Assembly: GCA_963724735.1 (NCBI GenBank) | Contig: CAVRVX010000013.1 | Location: 186,001 to 250,000, forward strand | Source of the DNA: Rhodoplanes sp963724735 | GTDB lineage: Bacteria > Pseudomonadota > Alphaproteobacteria > Rhizobiales > Xanthobacteraceae | Reading direction: 5' to 3' | DNA length: 64,000 bases | Shown: positions 53,504 through 63,111 of the stretch, piece after piece | Numbering within the stretch: position 1 is the first letter of the stretch | How the letters are laid out: each line of letters begins with the position of its first letter | The notes under the pieces: model-generated | What the model was told of the DNA's origin: nothing | The model's input: only the letters and a program-made list of their open reading frames with translations | The model's database searches: none | Program-made: the position numbers and the translations under genes

Positions 53504-55321
53504 ATGCCGCAAGCGTTCGATGCGCAAAATCCGCCATTCGATCGGCTGACGCACGAGCAGATCAGCCAAATTCGCGGCGCGCTCGACATCGGCTATTTCC
53601 GGCCGAGCGAAGCGATCATCGAGCAGGGCCAGCGCTCCGAAAATCTGCACGTGGTGATCAAGGGCTCGGTCGAGGAGCGCGACGGTGAAAAGATCGAGGC
53701 CGTGCTCGGGCCAAAGGACACGTTCGACGCGCGGTCGCTCGTGCACGGCCCGGCCGGCACGAGCTTCGTCGCCGCCGACGAAACCCTCTGCTATCTCCTG
53801 CCAAAGGCGCTGGTGCTCGAGCTAATCGCGAAAAACACCGGATTCGCCGCGTTCTTCTATTCGGAAATCTCACGCAAGCTGCGGTCCTACGGGATCGCAC
53901 GCGAAAGCAGCGGCGTCGATTCCACCTTACGCGCCCGCGTGCGCGACGTGCGCTTTCGTCCGGCGGTGTTCGTCGAGGGGTCGACCACGATCAAGCAAGC
54001 CGGCCGCGCCATGCGCGAACACAACAACAACACGCTGCTGGTCCGGGAAGGCGACGCCATCGGGATCATCACCGGAACGGACCTCGCGAAACGGATCGTC
54101 CTCGACGGACACACGCTGTCGACCAAGATCCGCGACGTCTGCCATTTCGACGTCGCGTCGATCAACATCGACGACTTCGTCTTCGACGCCGTCATCGCGA
54201 TGACGCATCACAACAAGCGTCGACTCGCGGTCGAGTCGAACGGCAAGTTTATCGGCGTCCTGGAGGACATCGACATCCTCGGCTTGGTGGCCGGCAATCC
54301 GCAACTCATTCCCGGACAGATCGAGCGCGCCCGCACGGTCGACGATCTCATCCTCACGGCCGGCGACATCCAGAGCCAGGTCGAACGCCTGCACAAACAG
54401 GGCGCCCGCGTGGAGGTGATCGCGGAGATCACGTCCGATCTCAATCGCCGCCTGTTCGCCAAGGTCTTCAACCTGATCGGCTCGCCGGCCATTCGCGAGG
54501 CGGGGTGTCTCATCGTGATGGGGTCGGAAGGCCGCGGCGAGCAGACCGTGCGCACCGACCAGGACAACGGCCTGTTGCTCGCCCGCCCGGTGCCGGAGGC
54601 GGACCTGCAATCCTTCCGCGACGGGTTCACGAACGCGCTGGAGAAATTCGGCTTTCCGCCCTGCCCCGGCAATGTCATGGTGCGCAATCCGCTCTGGTCG
54701 CAGCCGATCGACAGCTTCCTGCGCCAGCTTAAGGGCTGGATCATCGCGCCGAACGACGAGAGCCCGATCAATCTGGGCATTTTCTTCGACGCCGTGCCGG
54801 TCATCGGTAAGCACGAGCTGCTCGACCGCGCGAAATCCGCCATGGTCGAGATGATGCACGGGGAAAGCGCTTACCTGTCCCGCTTCGCGCGCGCGATCGA
54901 TCAGTTCGAAGGCGCGAGCGCCGGCGTGCTCACCTCGATCATGGCGTCGGTCGGCGTCGGCTCCGACGAGATCGACGTCAAGAAGGCGGGCACTTTCCCG
55001 ATCGTGCACGGGGTGCGCACCTTCGCCATCGACGAAGGATTGAAGGAGGTGCCGACGGTGGCCCGCATCGAGGCGCTCGGCGCCAAGGGCATGCTCGGCG
55101 CCGAGCTCGCCCGCGATCTGGTTGGAGCGCTGTCTTATTTCATGGAAATCCGGCTGCGCTCGCAGCTGCGGGCGATGAAGACCGGCAAACGTGAATTGGA
55201 GGCGATCGTGCGGCTTAGCGAAATGTCGACGCGCGATCGCGACCTTCTGCGCGACGCCCTGCGGGTGGTGAAGCGCTTTCGCGAGGTCGTGCGCAGCCGC
55301 TACCACCTGAGCGTATTCTGA
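53504..55321 (+). CDS. cNMP-binding/CBS/DUF294 nucleotidyltransferase-like signalling protein
   Basis: 605 residues, four parts in order: a cyclic-nucleotide-binding-like domain (about 15-130, AIIEQGQRSENLHVVIKGSV), two CBS domains (about 150-275, NNNTLLVREGDAIGIITGTD), a DUF294 nucleotidyltransferase-like domain (MGSEGRGEQTVRTDQDNGLL, with the GS and D-x-D residues of the fold), and the C-terminal DUF294_C helices. The ATG at 53504 has GGGAGAG 6-7 nt upstream. It is between actP and a DEDDh exonuclease gene, and overlaps the latter by one base. Such proteins are thought to regulate ActP-linked metabolism; direct evidence is lacking. Confidence 0.92.
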   Translation: MPQAFDAQNPPFDRLTHEQISQIRGALDIGYFRPSEAIIEQGQRSENLHVVIKGSVEERDGEKIEAVLGPKDTFDARSLVHGPAGTSFVAADETLCYLLPKALVLELIAKNTGFAAFFYSEISRKLRSYGIARESSGVDSTLRARVRDVRFRPAVFVEGSTTIKQAGRAMREHNNNTLLVREGDAIGIITGTDLAKRIVLDGHTLSTKIRDVCHFDVASINIDDFVFDAVIAMTHHNKRRLAVESNGKFIGVLEDIDILGLVAGNPQLIPGQIERARTVDDLILTAGDIQSQVERLHKQGARVEVIAEITSDLNRRLFAKVFNLIGSPAIREAGCLIVMGSEGRGEQTVRTDQDNGLLLARPVPEADLQSFRDGFTNALEKFGFPPCPGNVMVRNPLWSQPIDSFLRQLKGWIIAPNDESPINLGIFFDAVPVIGKHELLDRAKSAMVEMMHGESAYLSRFARAIDQFEGASAGVLTSIMASVGVGSDEIDVKKAGTFPIVHGVRTFAIDEGLKEVPTVARIEALGAKGMLGAELARDLVGALSYFMEIRLRSQLRAMKTGKRELEAIVRLSEMSTRDRDLLRDALRVVKRFREVVRSRYHLSVF

Positions 55322-56013
55322 TGCGATCGGAACTCTTGCGACGATTTCGCGCCGCATTCGATCGTCTGCTTCTCGCGGACAATGCCTACGCGTTCCTGTT
55401 CAAACAAGACGACAGCGGCGAAGTCGTGTCGCTCGACTGCGAGACCAGCGGCTTCAACATTCTGGCGGACGACGTCATCAGCATTGCGGCGATCAAGATA
55501 CGGGGCTCGCGCATCCTCACCAGCGAGGCCTACCAGGCCCTGCTGCGTCCGGGCGCGGCGATGGACGTCAGCGCGATCAAGGTGCATCAGCTGCGCGAAA
55601 AGGACGTCGCGCAAGGGCGGACCATCCGCGAGGTCCTGCCCGAGCTGTTGCATTTCATCGGCAGCCGTCCCCTGGTCGGGTACTGGGTCTCGTTCGACGA
55701 GCGCATGCTCAACAAATATCTGTACAGCATGCTCAACATTCATCTGCCCAACCGGCAGATCGATGTTTCTGAACTCTATTACGAGCGCAAATACGGCAAT
55801 GCGCCGCCCGGCACGGCGATCAATCTGAGCTACGCGGCGATCCTGTCCGATCTCAAATTGCCGCTGCTGCCGCAGCACGACGCCTTCAACGACGCTCTGA
55901 GCGCGGCGCAAATGTATGTGATCCTGCAAGACATGCAGCGGCGGGGCGTCCGAATTCCGCGTCCGCCCAAGACCGAAGAGGTCCCGGGTCAGCCCTATCT
56001 GACCACGGGATAG
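55321..56013 (+). CDS. DnaQ-like DEDDh 3'-5' exonuclease
   Basis: 230 residues with all four exonuclease acids and the catalytic His: LDCETSG (D, E), VGYWVSFDERMLNKYL (D) and QHDAFNDALSAAQ (H, D). It resembles the exonuclease domain of DNA polymerase III epsilon but stands alone. It starts at the ATG overlapping the DUF294 stop (TGATG). In many proteobacteria this gene accompanies the actP-DUF294 pair, so its role there may be in nucleotide or small-RNA turnover rather than replication. Confidence 0.9.
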   Translation: MRSELLRRFRAAFDRLLLADNAYAFLFKQDDSGEVVSLDCETSGFNILADDVISIAAIKIRGSRILTSEAYQALLRPGAAMDVSAIKVHQLREKDVAQGRTIREVLPELLHFIGSRPLVGYWVSFDERMLNKYLYSMLNIHLPNRQIDVSELYYERKYGNAPPGTAINLSYAAILSDLKLPLLPQHDAFNDALSAAQMYVILQDMQRRGVRIPRPPKTEEVPGQPYLTTG

Positions 56014-56040
56014 CCGCCGATGCCCGGAGAGCAAACGCGT

Positions 56041-58200
56041 TCAAGTCTGCGAAGAACCGACGCTTTCCAAGCGTTCGGCGGCGGTGACGTTGCGACGCTC
56101 CCATAGCGCGGCGAGTTCCCTGCGCAACGACGTCAAGTCGAACGGCTTGCGCAACACGGGAAAACCGTCGTGCGCCACTTCCTTGGCGCTGTCGCTGAAG
56201 CCCGTCATCAGCACGATCGGCAAAGATGGATGCGTGTTCCGAAGTTTGCGCGCGAAGTCGAGCCCGCTCATGCCGCCGGGCATCAAGATGTCCGAAAGCA
56301 CGGCATCGATGTGATCCGCACCTTGCAAGAAGCTGAGAGCGTCGTGCGGCGAGGAAGCGAACTCCACATTGTAGCCGAGCTGGCCGAGGTAGGACTTGCA
56401 TACTTCGGCTACCGGCAAGTTGTCCTCGACGACGAGAATCGTCTTGCGCTCGGGTTGAGCGATCGGCTTTTTCTCGGGCTCCTCGACCACTGGAGCGGGT
56501 TCGAACTCCTGGCGCGGCAAATAGAGGCTCACCAGCGTCCCGCGCTCAGGCCAGCTCGCGATAGTCACGGTTCCGCCGGCCTGCTTGGCAAACCCGTAAA
56601 CCTGGCTGAGCCCAAGGCCGGTTCCCTTGCTCGAATCCTTGGTGGTGAAGAAAGGCTCGAAAACCCGGTGCAGGATCTCGCGCGGAATGCCGGTCCCGGT
56701 ATCGGTGAATGTCAGTTCGACGAAGTCCCCTCGCAACTCGTCCACCGCGGCGTCGCCACTCAACGTCACATTGCGCACGCCGATGCGGAGCCGTCCGCCG
56801 TTCGGCATGGCGTCACGCGCATTGACGCAAATATTGAGCACGGCCACTTCGAACTCGCCGAGATCGACCTTCACCGGACAATTCTCTTGGCGGATATCCA
56901 TCGTGACCGCGATGTCGTCGGCCAACGAACTCCGGACGAGTTCGATCAATTCCGGCAAGCGTTGCGCGACATTGATCCCTTGCGGGTTCACCGCCTGCTG
57001 GCGCGAGAACGACAAGAGCTGTCGCGTCAGCTTCTCGGCACGCTTGGCCGATGTCGCGATCATCTCGCAAAGCCTGGCGGCCTTCTCGTCCTTGAGCATG
57101 GCGCAGAGCCGCGCCACGCTGCCGGAGATGACCATCAATAGATTGTTGAAGTCGTGCGCCACCCCGCCGGTCAATTGGCCAAGCGCCTCGAGACGCTGCG
57201 CGTGGCGCAGCGCCGCCTCCGCGGCCGCGCGCCGATCCGCTTCCGCGTAGAGCTTGCGCGTCCGTTGAATCGCCAAGCCGAGCAGCGTGAAGAGCAAGAG
57301 GGTGGCGGGTATGCCGAAGATCAAATGGCTCCCGAGGGTCGAAAGCCATTCGCCGCGGATGTCTGCCATGCTCAATCCCGCGACGACATAGACCGGCAAG
57401 CCCTCCACCCGGCGATAGCCGAAGCGCCGCTCGATGCCATCGACGTGGCCGACCGCCGTATAGGCCCCGCGAGCGGGATTCTCGCGCTTCGCGGCAGCGA
57501 ATGTCGGCGTCGACATGTGGATCTTCGCGCCGGGGAGGGCCGCCTTCGGATAACGCGTGAGGAAGGCGCCGTCATCGCGCAACATGGCGAAATAGGCGTC
57601 GCTGCCGCGGCTGATCTGCATGTAGAAATCTTCGAAATCGCTCGGCATCAGGGCAACCGCAATGACTCCGTTGAATTTACCCGTGTCGGATGGGCGGCGA
57701 CGACTCAAGCCGAAGAAATCCGCTCCCGGCGCGATCCGTGGAACAAGCACCGATCCGATAAAGGGCGCCTGTTCACTGGCGACTTGCGCCTGGAAATAGT
57801 CGCGATCGGCTAACGACACGTTCGGCGGCGAACTGACGCTGCTCGAAACCAGAGGAAATCCGTTGCGATCGATGATCCAAATCGATTGGAGCTGCGGCGA
57901 TTGGCTGACCAGTTTCTTAAGGCGCGCATGGAGTCGCGCTCCCCTCGCGCGGATCTCGTCGTCCGATAGGCCGTTCACCTCGGCGGCGACTTCTTCCAAG
58001 ATCAACCGGCCGGTGGCCAGGACCCTCAGCGCTTGTTCGTGCAGGACATCGAGCGATCGCACGATCCGCTCGTCGGCGGCTTGGTAGGTCGAGTGCCACG
58101 TCACCCATGCGGCATAGGCGAACAACATGGCCGGCGCCACCAGGGAGCCGACCATCAAAGCTCGAATAATCCGTAGTGTTGCGCGACGCGCTCCGGCCAT
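56041..58200 (-). CDS. Hybrid sensor histidine kinase with dCACHE-type sensor
   Basis: 719 residues. Two membrane helices (about 13-35 and 292-313) enclose a periplasmic sensor of about 250 residues with dCACHE features (SIWIIDRNGFPLVSSS, SLADRDYFQAQ). Then HisKA with the phospho-His in LTGGVAHDFNNLL, HATPase_c (NICVNARDAMPNGG, FTDTGTGIPREIL, GTGLGLSQVYGFAKQAGG) and a C-terminal receiver with the phospho-acceptor Asp in VLSDILMPGGMSG and Lys in PVLRKPFD. The ligand is unknown; organic acids are common for this sensor type. It is convergent with the exonuclease gene. A fragment of a paralogue lies at 34068. Confidence 0.93.
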   Translation of the reverse strand: MAGARRATLRIIRALMVGSLVAPAMLFAYAAWVTWHSTYQAADERIVRSLDVLHEQALRVLATGRLILEEVAAEVNGLSDDEIRARGARLHARLKKLVSQSPQLQSIWIIDRNGFPLVSSSVSSPPNVSLADRDYFQAQVASEQAPFIGSVLVPRIAPGADFFGLSRRRPSDTGKFNGVIAVALMPSDFEDFYMQISRGSDAYFAMLRDDGAFLTRYPKAALPGAKIHMSTPTFAAAKRENPARGAYTAVGHVDGIERRFGYRRVEGLPVYVVAGLSMADIRGEWLSTLGSHLIFGIPATLLLFTLLGLAIQRTRKLYAEADRRAAAEAALRHAQRLEALGQLTGGVAHDFNNLLMVISGSVARLCAMLKDEKAARLCEMIATSAKRAEKLTRQLLSFSRQQAVNPQGINVAQRLPELIELVRSSLADDIAVTMDIRQENCPVKVDLGEFEVAVLNICVNARDAMPNGGRLRIGVRNVTLSGDAAVDELRGDFVELTFTDTGTGIPREILHRVFEPFFTTKDSSKGTGLGLSQVYGFAKQAGGTVTIASWPERGTLVSLYLPRQEFEPAPVVEEPEKKPIAQPERKTILVVEDNLPVAEVCKSYLGQLGYNVEFASSPHDALSFLQGADHIDAVLSDILMPGGMSGLDFARKLRNTHPSLPIVLMTGFSDSAKEVAHDGFPVLRKPFDLTSLRRELAALWERRNVTAAERLESVGSSQT

Positions 58201-58362
58201 TAGCCCATGATCCTTAAATACTTACGGCGCAGCATCAACGGGTGCGAAAGGTCGAATTCTGTCAAAGACACAAACACAACGCTGCTGAATTTGTTCCAAT
58301 ACCTGTCTACCGGAGGTTGTTCGCCCGGCTGATTATTTCCTAATCCAGAAAGCTGGCGCTGA

Positions 58363-59433
58363 CTAATCTTGCAAGGCTGCGCGCGGGGCCCCGGCCGGTA
58401 TGGAGTCAGCGCGGTCCGGCGCGCGAAGAAGACCGCCCGCGAGGTCCTGGAGCGAAGGCTGGCGCAGCGCCGAGAACGGCAGTGGACGCGTCACCTCGAT
58501 CGCGGCAAGGCCGAGCCGGGCGGTCAGAAGTCCGTTGAGCACCCCCTCGCCCAGCCGGGCCGACAGCTTGGCGGCCAAGCCATGCCCGATCATCTGCTGG
58601 ACGACGCCATCGGTGACCGCCATTCCGCCGGTCATGGCGAGGTGGGAGATGACGTGCCGCATCAGCCGAACCATGCCCAGCGCTCCGGGGCGTCCGCCAT
58701 ACAGCAGGGAAAGTCGCCGCACGAGCCCGAGCGCCGTCAGGAGGACGAAGACCATGTCGACCGCCGCTCGCGGGCTGACCGCCGTGACCACCGAGACTCG
58801 CTTGGCCGCATTGGCGACCAGACGTCGGGCTTCCGCGTCGAGCCCCGGCATCAAGTCGCGCTCGGCAATGCGGACGAGGTCCCGTCCATCGATGATCTCG
58901 CCGACATGGTGCTGCAGGCGCGCCCGCGCGCGAGCGAGTTCGGGCGTGCGGCGGGTGAGCGCAATCAACTCGGCGACCACCGCGCGGCCGGCGTCGCGAT
59001 CGTCGCTGGCCAGCGTCTCGGTCGCGCGGGCGCGCAGATGATCGATTGAGGCAAGCCGCAAGAGGCCCAACGCCTCGCGCACCACGATCGCGAACGCAGC
59101 CACCCCGGCGAGCGTCGCCAGTCCGAAGCCGAGATAGCCGAGCGCGTCAGCCCGCGCGAACAGATCGGACATGAGGTTCGCCACGGCCAGGCCGAGACCC
59201 AAGGTCACAAGCCCGCCGGCCGAAACCCAGAACAAGAGCGCCCACGGCGCCCGCCGGCGCGGCGCCGGAACCAATTCTCCGGAAAGTTCGTCGATTTCGC
59301 CTGCTTCCGGCTCCTCGGTCGCCGCCGGGAGCCGCCGCGGCGGCGCGGTTTCAACCGGCGCGGGCCGCAGGATCACGTTCGGATCGTCCGGGCGGAACGC
59401 CGCCGGCCGGCGGAACTCGGCGGAACTGTTCAT
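58363..59433 (-). CDS. ycjF: YcjF-like membrane protein (DUF697)
   Basis: 356 residues: a Pro-rich cytoplasmic N-terminus, two membrane helices (about 75-97 and 108-128, WALLFWVSAGGLVTLGLGLA), and the C-terminal DUF697 region (SPRAAVDMVFVLLTALGLVR, MIGHGLAAKLSARLGEGVLN, GLLTARLGLAAIEVTRPLPF). Its start overlaps the ycjX stop by 4 bp. YcjF and YcjX form a widely conserved stress-induced pair; the molecular role is not settled. Confidence 0.92.
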   Translation of the reverse strand: MNSSAEFRRPAAFRPDDPNVILRPAPVETAPPRRLPAATEEPEAGEIDELSGELVPAPRRRAPWALLFWVSAGGLVTLGLGLAVANLMSDLFARADALGYLGFGLATLAGVAAFAIVVREALGLLRLASIDHLRARATETLASDDRDAGRAVVAELIALTRRTPELARARARLQHHVGEIIDGRDLVRIAERDLMPGLDAEARRLVANAAKRVSVVTAVSPRAAVDMVFVLLTALGLVRRLSLLYGGRPGALGMVRLMRHVISHLAMTGGMAVTDGVVQQMIGHGLAAKLSARLGEGVLNGLLTARLGLAAIEVTRPLPFSALRQPSLQDLAGGLLRAPDRADSIPAGAPRAALQD

Positions 59434-60902
59434 TGCAGCTGGTCTCCGATCAGGAACTCAAGCGCACGATCGAACCGGATATGGGGCAGCGAGGGCAGTC
59501 CGTCCATGGCCGGCACGATGCGCGGCGGACGAAAGCGGAGGAACCGAAAGGCTGCCTCCTCATGCGGAACGCCCGCGATTCCCTTAAACCCGTCAGGTCC
59601 TTGCGCAAAAACCCGCTCCGGATCCGCGGGCAGATCGCCGGGGAACAGCGCGATCTCCCGCTCGCCGTCGAAGACCTGACCGGCCGCCTGTTCGCCGGCC
59701 GCGGGCACGCCGACGATCGCTGGAAGCTCGTCGCCGCCGCGCTTGACCTCGGCCTCCCGGGTCGCCCGCACGGCCGCCAGGGCGATCACGTCGGCCTCGG
59801 CGCCAGCGAATTTCGCGCCCGCCGCAGCCCGTTCCACCATGCGTGTCAGGATGGCCTCCAGGCGATCATGGCTGGAGTGATGCAGGTGGTCGGCCTTAGT
59901 CGCCGCGAACAGAATCTTGTCGACGCGCGGGGCGAACAGCGTGCTGAGGAGCGTCTTTCGCCCGACCTCGAAACAACCAAGGATCGATCCCAGCGCCCGC
60001 TCGAGATCGCGCACCGCGGCGGGCCCCGCATTGAGCGCTGCGAGCACATCGACGAGAACGATCTGGCGGTCGAGCCGCGCAAAATGATCGCGAAAGAATG
60101 GACGGACCACCACGTCCTTGTAGGATTCGAAACGCCGCCGCATCATCGCCCACAGCGAGCCGTCCGGCGAGACGGCATCGGCTGCGAGGTCGAGCGGCGC
60201 GAAAGTCAGCGCCGGCGAGCCGGCAAGATCGCCGGGCATGAGGAACCGCCCGGGCGGCAGCAGACTAAGCGCGTAGCGCTCGTCGCGGCAGGCGCGCAGA
60301 TACGCGGTGTAGCGCTGCGCCGCCGCCATCGCGGCCGGTTCGTCCGCTTTTCCGCACGGGTCAAGCGTCGCAAGATAGGCATGCCAGGGCGCCGCCAGCG
60401 CCGCTCGCGGGCCGTCGCGCGAGAGCGCAAGGCTCTCCCGCGCCCAATCCTCGTAGCTCTTGCCGAGCAGGGGCAGGTCGAGAAGCCACTCGCCGGGATA
60501 ATCGATGAGGTCGAGCGCCAACTCCCGCATGTGCCCACTCTCCGACTGGTATTCGATAACCAGCCGGAGCTCACTGATCTGGCGGGTCGAATCCGGCCAA
60601 ATCCGCTCTTCGACCAGGGCCTTGACGTGGTTCTCATATTCGAAGCGCGGAACGGCGTCGTCCGGTTGCGGCGCAAGATGAGCGCGGGCGATGCGGCCGC
60701 GCGCAAGCGCGGAGAAGACGGGAAAGCGGCCGCCGCGCGCCAACCCATGCACCAGAGCGGTAATGAAAACGGTCTTGCCGGCGCGCGACAGGCCGGTCAC
60801 GCCCAACCGCACGGTCGGATTGAAAAGGTGCCCGGCAAAATCGGCGAGCGCCCTGGCGGCAAGCCGCGTCCGCTCGACAAAATCTGAAAGAATTTGATCC
60901 AT
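59430..60902 (-). CDS. ycjX: YcjX-like P-loop protein
   Basis: 490 residues. The Walker A motif is GLSRAGKT near residue 40, with further family features ALDLIDYPGEWLLDLPLLGK (Walker B region) and KILFAATKADHLHHS (the NKxD-like base-recognition motif, here TKAD). The ATG at 60902 is preferred to a TTG at 60920. Family members are GTPase-like proteins induced by phage-shock or heat-shock regulators. It is divergent from hemA. Confidence 0.92.
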   Translation of the reverse strand: MDQILSDFVERTRLAARALADFAGHLFNPTVRLGVTGLSRAGKTVFITALVHGLARGGRFPVFSALARGRIARAHLAPQPDDAVPRFEYENHVKALVEERIWPDSTRQISELRLVIEYQSESGHMRELALDLIDYPGEWLLDLPLLGKSYEDWARESLALSRDGPRAALAAPWHAYLATLDPCGKADEPAAMAAAQRYTAYLRACRDERYALSLLPPGRFLMPGDLAGSPALTFAPLDLAADAVSPDGSLWAMMRRRFESYKDVVVRPFFRDHFARLDRQIVLVDVLAALNAGPAAVRDLERALGSILGCFEVGRKTLLSTLFAPRVDKILFAATKADHLHHSSHDRLEAILTRMVERAAAGAKFAGAEADVIALAAVRATREAEVKRGGDELPAIVGVPAAGEQAAGQVFDGEREIALFPGDLPADPERVFAQGPDGFKGIAGVPHEEAAFRFLRFRPPRIVPAMDGLPSLPHIRFDRALEFLIGDQLQ

Positions 60903-61072
60903 GATTGCTTGAACAAACAAACTGACTCAATTTCGACAGCCTCGGCCAGCAAATATTCCGCGCCGACCGCGTCCACAAGCGGCTGGAAATGCCAAGTTTA
61001 AGGCGTTGTGCCGCGCAACGACCGCAAGCTCCCGCAGCAAATCGATCCGGATGGCAGCTCTGCCTGGCGCGC

Positions 61073-61086
61073 TTGACAATGATCAA
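61073..61086 (+). promoter_or_regulatory. FNR/FixK-type box upstream of hemA
   Basis: TTGA-CAATGA-TCAA is a perfect TTGA-N6-TCAA palindrome, the binding site of Crp/Fnr regulators such as FixK2 and AadR. It is 94 bp upstream of the hemA ATG. Low-oxygen induction of hemA is known in Bradyrhizobium and Rhodopseudomonas. Confidence 0.85.
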
Positions 61087-61180
61087 GGCGACAGGCCGGC
61101 GGCCAATTATCAACTCGACAACTCGATTATAACTGTTCAAATGAGCCGACCGAGGGGGACAGGTCGGCGGAGTACGACAT

Positions 61181-62410
61181 ATGGACTACAAAGCCTGTTT
61201 TGCCGACGCCCTACAGAAGCTGCGCGACGAGTGCCGGTATCGGGTTTTCGCCGATCTGGAACGGCTGGCCGGCCGATTTCCGCGGGCCATCTGGCACTCC
61301 CCCGAGGGTTCGCGCGACGTCATCGTTTGGTGCTCCAACGATTATCTCGGCATGGGGCAGCATCCGAAGGTGATCGGCGCGATGGTGGAGACGGCGACCC
61401 GCGTGGGCGCCGGCGCCGGCGGGACACGCAACATCGCCGGAACCAACCATCCGCTGGTTCAACTTGAGCGCGAACTCACCGAGCTGCACCGCAAGCATGC
61501 GGCGCTGGTGTTCACCTCGGGTTACGTGTCGAACGACGCCGGCATTTCAACGCTGGCGAAGCTCATTCCCGATTGCCTCATCCTGTCGGATGCCTGGAAC
61601 CACAATTCCATGATCACCGGGGTGCGCAATTCGGGGATGGAGAAGGCCGTCTTCCGCCACAACGATGTGGAGCATCTCGAACAGCTTCTCAAAGCGGCGG
61701 GCAAGGAGCGCGGCAAGCTGATCGTCTTCGAGAGCCTCTACTCGATGGACGGCGACGTGTCCCCGATCGGCCGCGTCTGCGATCTCGCCGAAAAATACGG
61801 CGCGATGACCTATCTCGACGAGGTGCATGCGGTCGGCATGTACGGCGCGCGCGGGGGCGGCCAGGCGGAACTGCAAGGGCACATGCACCGGGTCGACGTG
61901 ATCGAAGGCACGTTGGCGAAGGCGTTCGGCTGCCTCGGCGGCTACATTGCCGGCGCCGCCGAGGTGATCGACGCGGTGCGCTCCTATGCGCCCGGCTTCA
62001 TCTTCACGACGGCGCTCCCGCCGGCCATCTGCGCGGCGGCGACGGCGGCGATCCGCCACCTGAAAGCATCGAGCTGGGAGCGCGAGCGCCATCAGGATCG
62101 CGCCGCTCGCGTCAAGGCGATCCTGCTCGGCGCCGGCTTGCCGGTGATGCCGACCGAGACGCACATCGTGCCGGTCTATGTCGGCGATCCGGAGCGCTGC
62201 AAGGCCGCGTGCGACCTGCTCCTGCGCGAGTATGGCATCTACATCCAGCCGATCAATTATCCGACGGTGCCCAAGGGCACGGAGCGGCTGCGCATCACGC
62301 CATCGCCCTATCACGACGATGCGCTGATCAATGCGCTCGGCGAAGCCTTGGTCGAGGTGTGGGAGCGGCTGAACCTACCGCGCAAGCCTTACGCGCTCGC
62401 GGCGGAGTGA
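61181..62410 (+). CDS. hemA: 5-aminolevulinate synthase
   Basis: Pyridoxal phosphate enzyme condensing glycine with succinyl-CoA to 5-aminolevulinate (C4 pathway of heme and bacteriochlorophyll synthesis), typical of alphaproteobacteria. 409 residues. Visible motifs are AGTNHPLVQLERELTELH, the PLP-contacting SDAWNHNSMITG, YLDEVHAVGMYGARGGG, and the cofactor lysine in EGTLAKAFGCLGGYIAG. The ATG at 61181 sits well placed after an FNR/FixK box at 61073-61086. The next genes code for cbb3 oxidase maturation, also a low-oxygen heme enzyme. Confidence 0.97.
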   Translation: MDYKACFADALQKLRDECRYRVFADLERLAGRFPRAIWHSPEGSRDVIVWCSNDYLGMGQHPKVIGAMVETATRVGAGAGGTRNIAGTNHPLVQLERELTELHRKHAALVFTSGYVSNDAGISTLAKLIPDCLILSDAWNHNSMITGVRNSGMEKAVFRHNDVEHLEQLLKAAGKERGKLIVFESLYSMDGDVSPIGRVCDLAEKYGAMTYLDEVHAVGMYGARGGGQAELQGHMHRVDVIEGTLAKAFGCLGGYIAGAAEVIDAVRSYAPGFIFTTALPPAICAAATAAIRHLKASSWERERHQDRAARVKAILLGAGLPVMPTETHIVPVYVGDPERCKAACDLLLREYGIYIQPINYPTVPKGTERLRITPSPYHDDALINALGEALVEVWERLNLPRKPYALAAE

Positions 62411-62448
62411 CGCGGCAACTCTCTCCCGTCGCGGGAACGCCCCCTCCC

Positions 62449-62476
62449 CTCCCTCCCCCGCAAGCGGGGGAGGGAG
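62449..62476. repeat. Dispersed palindrome (third copy)
   Basis: CTCCCTCCCCCGC-AA-GCGGGGGAGGGAG, 13-bp perfect arms, same core as at 1068 and 3170. A second, smaller palindrome TCCCCGC-TTGC-GCGGGGA follows at 62534-62551. Located between hemA and the convergent kinase gene. Confidence 0.85.
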
Positions 62477-62572
62477 TCGCGCAAAGCGCGACGGGTGGGG
62501 GTACGTTTTCAGCACCGTCTTTGCGCTGATGAATCCCCGCTTGCGCGGGGACCAGCGAAGCAAATCACGGGT

Positions 62573-63097
62573 TCAACCTAACTGGATCTGCTCCAGCCGA
62601 TTCAGGATCGCCTTTACGATGGTTTCGGGCGGCGCGGTCGCATCGAGGCGCAGCGCGTCGGATGGCGGCGCCTCGAAACGCTCCGCGACGCGGGCGACCA
62701 GCCGCTCGTCCCGATCGTCCGGCGAGCGGCCTTGCCCGACGCGATCGCGATGCGCGCGCGCTTGCGCAACCTCGACCGGGCAGTCGAGCAAGACCGGCAT
62801 AAACCGCGCTCCCGCCCGTTGCGCAAGCTCTCGTAGTTCATCGACCTCGCTCGCGCGTGAAAACGGCATGCCCTCCACCACACAGGAGCGCCCGAGCTCA
62901 AGGCAGGAGGCGACCGCGAGCAACACGGCGCGATAGGCGGCCTGCTTCTCTTGTTCGGCGTAGCGGCAAGGGCGGAACATCGCCGCGCGAATGGCGTCGC
63001 GCGATACCAGCGACAGATCGCGCGCGCCGACGAGACGCTCGGCGACGGTCGTTTTGCCGCTGCCCGGCAATCCCATCAGCGCGATCACGACGGGCAT
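62573..63097 (-). CDS. P-loop kinase of the AAA_33 type
   Basis: 174 residues from the ATG at 63097. Walker A is GLPGSGKTTVAERL, followed by SRDAIRAAMF, a probable base-specificity region and LDCPVEVAQARAHRDR (lid-like Arg-rich segment). This small kinase type phosphorylates nucleosides, shikimate-like small molecules or RNA; the true substrate is unknown. It lies between hemA and ccoS, 15 bp downstream of ccoS on the same strand, so it may be part of the cco transcript. Confidence 0.8.
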   Translation of the reverse strand: MPVVIALMGLPGSGKTTVAERLVGARDLSLVSRDAIRAAMFRPCRYAEQEKQAAYRAVLLAVASCLELGRSCVVEGMPFSRASEVDELRELAQRAGARFMPVLLDCPVEVAQARAHRDRVGQGRSPDDRDERLVARVAERFEAPPSDALRLDATAPPETIVKAILNRLEQIQLG

Positions 63098-63111
63098 AGG
63101 CAAGCGCCTTG

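Noticed and set aside
53927..55357. 476-codon ORF opposite the DUF294 gene
   Set aside because: Shadow frame; the plus-strand gene has four recognisable domains.
59433..60887. 484-codon ORF opposite ycjX
   Set aside because: Antisense shadow of a GC-rich gene; no family features, while YcjX on the other strand has a clear P-loop.
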